10,259 nt of DNA, taken from positions 1 through 10,259 of the forward strand of contig JABMRA010000075.1 of the NCBI GenBank assembly GCA_013202925.1, read 5' to 3'. A program made the translations under genes and the position numbers. Below are positions 7,159-10,259 of the stretch, in pieces (the first letter of the stretch is position 1; every line of letters begins with the position of its first letter). Source of the DNA: Candidatus Omnitrophota bacterium. Lineage in GTDB: Bacteria; Omnitrophota; Gorgyraeia; Gorgyraeales; Gorgyraeaceae. A model generated the notes under the pieces. That model was given only the letters and a program-made list of their open reading frames with translations, was not told the DNA's origin and did no database searches.

Positions 7159-8657
7159 TTCAGAAATTCCATTGCCTCTTTTATATCAAACAAAAATGCG
7201 GCCAGGATGTAACTCGCCATACCTATTAATATCACAATAAAGAGATTCAATCCTATTCTATATGCACTGAAGTAAATAAGCGCGGCCATCACAAGACTCG
7301 CCAGCAATGTCTTTATAAACGAACTCAGTATGCGCAGCCCGTCCAGATCGCCGATCTTTCTTCTCAACATAAAAAACAGCAGGAAGAAATTAAAACTCCC
7401 TGAGCATGAGGTGGCCAGGGCAAGACCGCTTATCTTTAACGGGAACATAAATATGATGTTCAGTATTATATTGAGGACCAATGACATGCTCGCGATCTTT
7501 ACAGGCGTGAGCGTGTCTTTCAGGGAATAAAAGCATGATACCAGGATCTTGATCCCTGCGTAGCTAAAAAGTCCTATTGAATAAAATATAAGCGCATTCG
7601 CGGTTATGAACGTTGAATAATGGCCGAACGCGCCTCTCTCAAACAGCGTGCTGGTTATGGGCCTGGCGAGCACGATCAGACCCAAAGAAGCCGGGAGCAT
7701 GATAAAATTCACTGCCCTCAATGAAAACGAAAGCGTCTCTTTTAATTTGGAAAGCCCGGACTCAAGGGCCTGCCTGGACATGGTCGGCAATGCAGCCTGC
7801 GCAATAGCGATCCCGAATATTGCCAGAGGAAACTGGAAGATCCTGTTGGCATAGTAAAGCGCTGCCACTCCGCCTTCGCCCACTATATGCGAAAGGGACG
7901 CGAGCATTGTATTTATAAAAATATTTATCTGGTACACGCAGGAACCGAAGATCCTCGGGACCAGCAACGTGCCTATTTTTTTAACAGCCTCATGGCGTAA
8001 CCCGCTTGCAAGGTTAAAAGAAAACCCCTTGCTGAACAATACGGGTATCTGCACGGCCAGTTGAACAACGCCGCCTATCAAGACACCTGTTGCAAGGGCA
8101 GAGACACTGCCCTGTCTCAATAAGGCGCAGATTATGATCGAGAGATTCAGTATCGCAGGCGCAAACGCAGGCGCTGAAAAATGTTTGAGGGAATTCAGGA
8201 CACCCATGCTGTAGGCGAAGAGCCCCACGAGCAGGATATACGGAAACATGAAACGCGTCAGGTATATCGTAACGCGCAATTTTTCAGGATCACCTATAAA
8301 CCCGGGCGCTATCAAACGCACTATAACCGGCGCAAACACCACGCCCAGAAGAGTCACGCCTGCCAGCGCAATAAGTATTACATTTAAAAGCACGTTTGCC
8401 AGGTGCCAGAATTCTTCCTTCTTTCTCGTCGCAGAATACTCGCTCAAGACAGGCACGAACGCGGCATTGGTAGCCCCTTCGCCTATCAGATCCCTGAGCA
8501 TGTTCGGTATGCGGAACGCCACCACAAATGCCTGGGCATAGCGCGCAGTCCCGAAAAACTTTGCGATCAGGATGTCACGCGCAAAGCCCAACACCCTGCT
8601 TATAACCGTAGCAAACCCTATGATCCCCGCAGATTTAATGATATGTTTTCTGGACAT
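7137..8657 (-). CDS. murJ: Lipid II flippase MurJ (MviN)
   Basis: Inner-membrane MOP-superfamily transporter that moves lipid II to the periplasmic face for peptidoglycan assembly. The 506-residue product is the usual length, with hydrophobic segments throughout, consistent with the 14 helices of the family. Conserved features are the N-terminal SRVLGFARD (R21, R27, D28), the PNMLRDLIGEGATNAAFVPV segment (R55), and YYANRIFQFP (R272), corresponding to E. coli R18, R24, R52 and R270. The residue aligned with E. coli D39 is Gln (Q42). It appears to be the first gene of the leftward operon. The start is directly downstream of a heptamer array and has no visible Shine-Dalgarno, but the N-terminus matches the family. 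It is divergent from rpsT, a neighbour also seen in gammaproteobacteria. Confidence 0.97.
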   Translation of the reverse strand: MSRKHIIKSAGIIGFATVISRVLGFARDILIAKFFGTARYAQAFVVAFRIPNMLRDLIGEGATNAAFVPVLSEYSATRKKEEFWHLANVLLNVILIALAGVTLLGVVFAPVIVRLIAPGFIGDPEKLRVTIYLTRFMFPYILLVGLFAYSMGVLNSLKHFSAPAFAPAILNLSIIICALLRQGSVSALATGVLIGGVVQLAVQIPVLFSKGFSFNLASGLRHEAVKKIGTLLVPRIFGSCVYQINIFINTMLASLSHIVGEGGVAALYYANRIFQFPLAIFGIAIAQAALPTMSRQALESGLSKLKETLSFSLRAVNFIMLPASLGLIVLARPITSTLFERGAFGHYSTFITANALIFYSIGLFSYAGIKILVSCFYSLKDTLTPVKIASMSLVLNIILNIIFMFPLKISGLALATSCSGSFNFFLLFFMLRRKIGDLDGLRILSSFIKTLLASLVMAALIYFSAYRIGLNLFIVILIGMASYILAAFLFDIKEAMEFLKWALKRK

Positions 8658-8663
8658 AATTGT

Positions 8664-8719
8664 TTAGCGTACAGCGGATAGCGAATAGGAAAAACTATCC
8701 GCTAAACGCTATACGCTAA
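8664..8719. repeat. Two-armed heptamer array between murJ and rpsT
   Basis: Left arm: TTAGCGT, ACAGCGG, ATAGCGA, ATAG (8664-8688). Right arm: CTATCCG followed on a 7-base period by CTAAACG, CTATACG, CTAA (8695-8719). The arms are imperfect reverse complements with a six-base A-rich loop, a compact hairpin. It ends 6 bases before the murJ start and 7 bases from the rpsT -35 box, so it lies in the shared upstream region of both genes. Confidence 0.92.
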
Positions 8720-8726
8720 TATCCCC

Positions 8727-8755
8727 TTGACATCTTCGACGGTATATGTTATCTT
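8727..8755 (+). promoter_or_regulatory. Sigma-70 type promoter of rpsT
   Basis: A perfect -35 box TTGACA (8727-8732) is followed after 17 bases by TATCTT (8750-8755), matching the -10 consensus at four of six positions. It predicts a start of transcription around 8762 and a leader of only about 15 bases before the rpsT ATG, leaving little room for leader-based control. Confidence 0.75.
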
Positions 8756-8766
8756 ATTTCCTTAAA

Positions 8767-8772
8767 AAGGAG
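8767..8772 (+). promoter_or_regulatory. Shine-Dalgarno of rpsT
   Basis: AAGGAG, five bases before the ATG at 8778. It is the strongest ribosome-binding site in the window, in contrast with murJ and secA, where none is visible. Confidence 0.85.
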
Positions 8773-8777
8773 CGACT

Positions 8778-9083
8778 ATGCCGATATTACACGCAGCCTA
8801 CAAAAGTATAAAGGTAACAAAAAGAAGGACGGCTCGAAATCTACCTATAAGATCCCGCCTCAAGACAGAGACGAAGAAATTTATAGAGCTGATTGCGTCC
8901 AAAAAACTGGAAGAGGCGAAAAAGCAACTTAATGCCCTGATGTCCGAGCTCGACAGGGCCAGTTCCAAAGGCGTAATTCACAGAAATACTGCCTCGCGTA
9001 AAAAATCCCGCCTGGCTAAAAAATTACAAAGTACACAGGTTTCAGAAGACAGAGGACAAACGACAGAGAACAGAAAAACTTGA
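8778..9083 (+). CDS. rpsT: Small ribosomal subunit protein bS20
   Basis: 16S rRNA-binding protein of the small subunit. The 101-residue product shows the basic N-terminal helix (KVTKRRTARNLPIRSRLKTETKK) and the family signature near the C-terminus, KGVIHRNTASRKKSRLAKKL at 64-83. Typical S20 proteins end close to residue 85-90; here an extra tail follows. Residues 89-101 (SEDRGQTTENRKT) are encoded by the left arm of a heptamer array, and the stop codon falls between the two arms. The gene has its own promoter and strong ribosome-binding site, is divergent from murJ and convergent with holA. holA beside rpsT is a common neighbourhood in other bacteria, though usually codirectional. Confidence 0.95.
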   Translation: MPILHAAYKSIKVTKRRTARNLPIRSRLKTETKKFIELIASKKLEEAKKQLNALMSELDRASSKGVIHRNTASRKKSRLAKKLQSTQVSEDRGQTTENRKT

Positions 9084-9126
9084 CATCTGTCTTCCGACAT
9101 CTGTTTTCTGACTTCTGTCTTCTGAA
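9041..9126. repeat. Two-armed heptamer array between rpsT and holA, entering rpsT
   Basis: Left arm: TTCAGAA, GACAGAG, GACAAAC, GACAGAG, AACAGAA (9041-9075). Right arm: ATCTGTC, TTCCGAC, ATCTGTT, TTCTGAC, TTCTGTC, TTCTGAA (9085-9126). The outermost 13 bases (9041-9053 and 9114-9126) are perfect reverse complements. It encodes the rpsT tail and fills most of the 63-base convergent gap. The long stem could also serve as a shared transcription end, although no clean U-tract follows on either strand. Confidence 0.92.
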
Positions 9127-9146
9127 ATACGATTCCCAACTCTGGC

Positions 9147-10106
9147 TCAAGAGCACATCTTTACTATCAATCTCTCTATTACAGTAGTCGGTGGCATGCC
9201 TGTCTTGATGCCCAGATCTGCCTTTAATATCTCGTCCAATAAAACCAGTATCTGACCCTTTTTGAACCCAGCTGCGTTTCGCGCGATCTGCTCAAACTGC
9301 CTCGGATGCAGGCCAAGGTCCTTGCGCATCTCTGCATTGCTTTTAATCTTCAGGAGTTCCCGCGTCCTAAAGATCATCCTGGCATTCCACGCCATAAGAC
9401 CCAACAGCTCTGTCTCTTTTTTCCTGTCTCTTTTAAGAGACGAGAATACCCGCAAGGCTGTCCTGGCATCCTTTTTCTCGATGCCCCGTATAAGGTCAAA
9501 GGCAGTATGTGAAGGATTTACACCTATTATCTTTTCAACTGCCTTTGCTGTTACCAGAGGCCTCTTTCCGATATACAGGATTATATTATCCATATTGGAA
9601 GAAAGCGTCCTTAGATCATTCGGAAGGCCTTCCTTTATCGCATTGACCGCCTCCAGGGATATCTTTTTGCCGGAGGACCCTGCCTTTCTAATCAGCCACG
9701 TATTAAGGGCCGGATCCGTCAGCCTCCTGTAATAGATCAGCTGCGCGAGTTTCGAGGCCTCCAAAAGGAATTCCCCTTTTATGACAGAAGAGCGGCTTTC
9801 AATAACGAATACGGAGCTCTCCCTTGGATGCCCTAGATAAAAAAGAACGGATTCTTTTTGGGGTGCGGCCAGTGAATCGGCGTCCTTCAACACAACCACC
9901 CGTTTCTCTGACAGAAAAGGCAGGGTATTCAGACCCTCGAGCATTTCCTTGAGGTTAAAATCCTTTTCCCTGGCATAAAATACGCTGTAATTGAGGTCTT
10001 TTGTCTGGCTGCTTAAGAATTTTGCCTTCAGCTTTTCAACGGCCTCTTCTTTTAAGAAATCTTCTTCTCCAAGCAAAAGATAAGCGGAAAAAATTTTGGT
10101 GGGCAT
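9147..10106 (-). CDS. holA: DNA polymerase III subunit delta (HolA)
   Basis: Clamp-loader wrench subunit that opens the beta sliding clamp. The 319-residue product is a little shorter than E. coli delta (343) but has the family layout: an N-terminal segment SAYLLLGEEDFLKEEAVEKL, the PFLSEKRVVVLKDAD strand in the AAA+-like domain, the GLPNDLRTLSSNMDNIILY helix near 165-183, and an alpha-helical collar domain from about 215 with AFDLIRGIEKKDARTAL and the C-terminal LLDEILKADLGIKTG. The start is the first ATG in frame and gives the normal N-terminus. A GAGAGG before it lies partly in a hairpin. The gene is convergent with rpsT and not part of the murJ-lnt operon. Confidence 0.93.
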   Translation of the reverse strand: MPTKIFSAYLLLGEEDFLKEEAVEKLKAKFLSSQTKDLNYSVFYAREKDFNLKEMLEGLNTLPFLSEKRVVVLKDADSLAAPQKESVLFYLGHPRESSVFVIESRSSVIKGEFLLEASKLAQLIYYRRLTDPALNTWLIRKAGSSGKKISLEAVNAIKEGLPNDLRTLSSNMDNIILYIGKRPLVTAKAVEKIIGVNPSHTAFDLIRGIEKKDARTALRVFSSLKRDRKKETELLGLMAWNARMIFRTRELLKIKSNAEMRKDLGLHPRQFEQIARNAAGFKKGQILVLLDEILKADLGIKTGMPPTTVIERLIVKMCS

Positions 10107-10112
10107 ATATTT

Positions 10113-10144
10113 AAATTACCTCTCGCCTTCGGCTCGGGTAATTT
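10113..10144 (-). promoter_or_regulatory. Hairpin over the holA ribosome-binding region
   Basis: AAATTACC (10113-10120) and GGTAATTT (10137-10144) are perfect 8-base complements, and GCC/GGC can pair inside the loop (10125-10133). In the holA transcript the stem lies 6 bases before the ATG, and its 3' arm includes part of the only Shine-Dalgarno candidate (GAGAGG). A translational control role is inference; it may simply be another dispersed palindrome. Confidence 0.5.
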
Positions 10145-10246
10145 CACAGATAATCACAGATTTCGTGTACAATTCGTGCTTTACGGATGATCGCAGATAT
10201 AAGCATCTGTGATCATCTTGTATGTTTTTATCTGTGGTGATCTGTG
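10145..10246. repeat. Nested inverted repeat upstream of holA, CACAGAT type
   Basis: Outer arms: CACAGAT twice at a 10-base step (10145-10161) and ATCTGTG twice at a 10-base step (10230-10246); the 17-base arms are complementary except in the three-base spacer. An inner hairpin pairs 10186-10198 with 10205-10217 (12 of 13 bases) around the loop ATAAGC and contains the same CAGAT/ATCTG core. The 10-base period differs from the 7-base period of the other arrays. Confidence 0.85.
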
Positions 10247-10259
10247 TATTAAATTTCCA

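Noticed and set aside
8720..8777. Promoter for the murJ operon on the minus strand
   Set aside because: TAAGAT or TATACC could act as a -10 box, but no matching -35 box is found at normal spacing. A promoter must exist in or near this gap, but I cannot place it.
9262..9732. Plus-strand reading frame of 156 codons opposite holA
   Set aside because: It is the shadow of HolA. Its Ser/Arg/Ile-rich composition is what the complement of that gene gives, and no start signal is present.

Overview
The window carries eight intact-looking housekeeping genes of a Gram-negative (diderm) bacterium. Apolipoprotein N-acyltransferase (Lnt) together with SecA and the lipid II flippase MurJ points to an outer membrane, lipoproteins and peptidoglycan. 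The gene content, the compact UvrC and the abundance of short-unit inverted repeats between genes resemble genomes of the candidate phylum Omnitrophota or a related uncultured lineage. That placement is an inference from general resemblance; no marker in the window proves it.

Layout. Positions 1-167 lie beyond the 3' end of lnt and hold only a GC-rich foldable block and an AT-rich part with small palindromes. Six genes then run leftward (minus strand) as one apparent operon read murJ (8657-7137), uvrC (7158-5908), an Ogt-type alkyltransferase (5829-5515), prfB (5573-4473), secA (4364-1623), lnt (1592-168). murJ/uvrC and ogt/prfB overlap, by 22 and 59 bases. rpsT (8778-9083, plus strand) is divergent from murJ and has the clearest promoter in the window. 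holA (10106-9147, minus strand) converges on rpsT. Upstream of holA are a hairpin and a separate nested inverted repeat.

Function. The operon mixes envelope building (MurJ flips lipid II, SecA drives export of preproteins, Lnt finishes lipoproteins) with DNA repair (UvrC, Ogt) and translation termination (RF2). rpsT and holA are a ribosomal protein and the clamp-loader delta subunit. None of this is accessory content.

The unusual signal is repetitive DNA. Five loci (in lnt, secA/prfB, ogt/uvrC, murJ/rpsT, rpsT/holA) carry unrelated-looking repeats with the same hidden design: short arrays of degenerate 7-base units, in two arms of opposite orientation around a short spacer. A sixth, one-armed array of five perfect 7-mers also lies in lnt. 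The arrays enter coding sequence: lnt carries two in frame, the last seven codons and stop of uvrC lie in one, and the C-terminal tail of S20 is encoded by another. This looks like a gene-invading heptameric palindrome family, and it is the best candidate here for something undescribed. UvrC also lacks its C-terminal helix-hairpin-helix domain exactly where its repeat begins.
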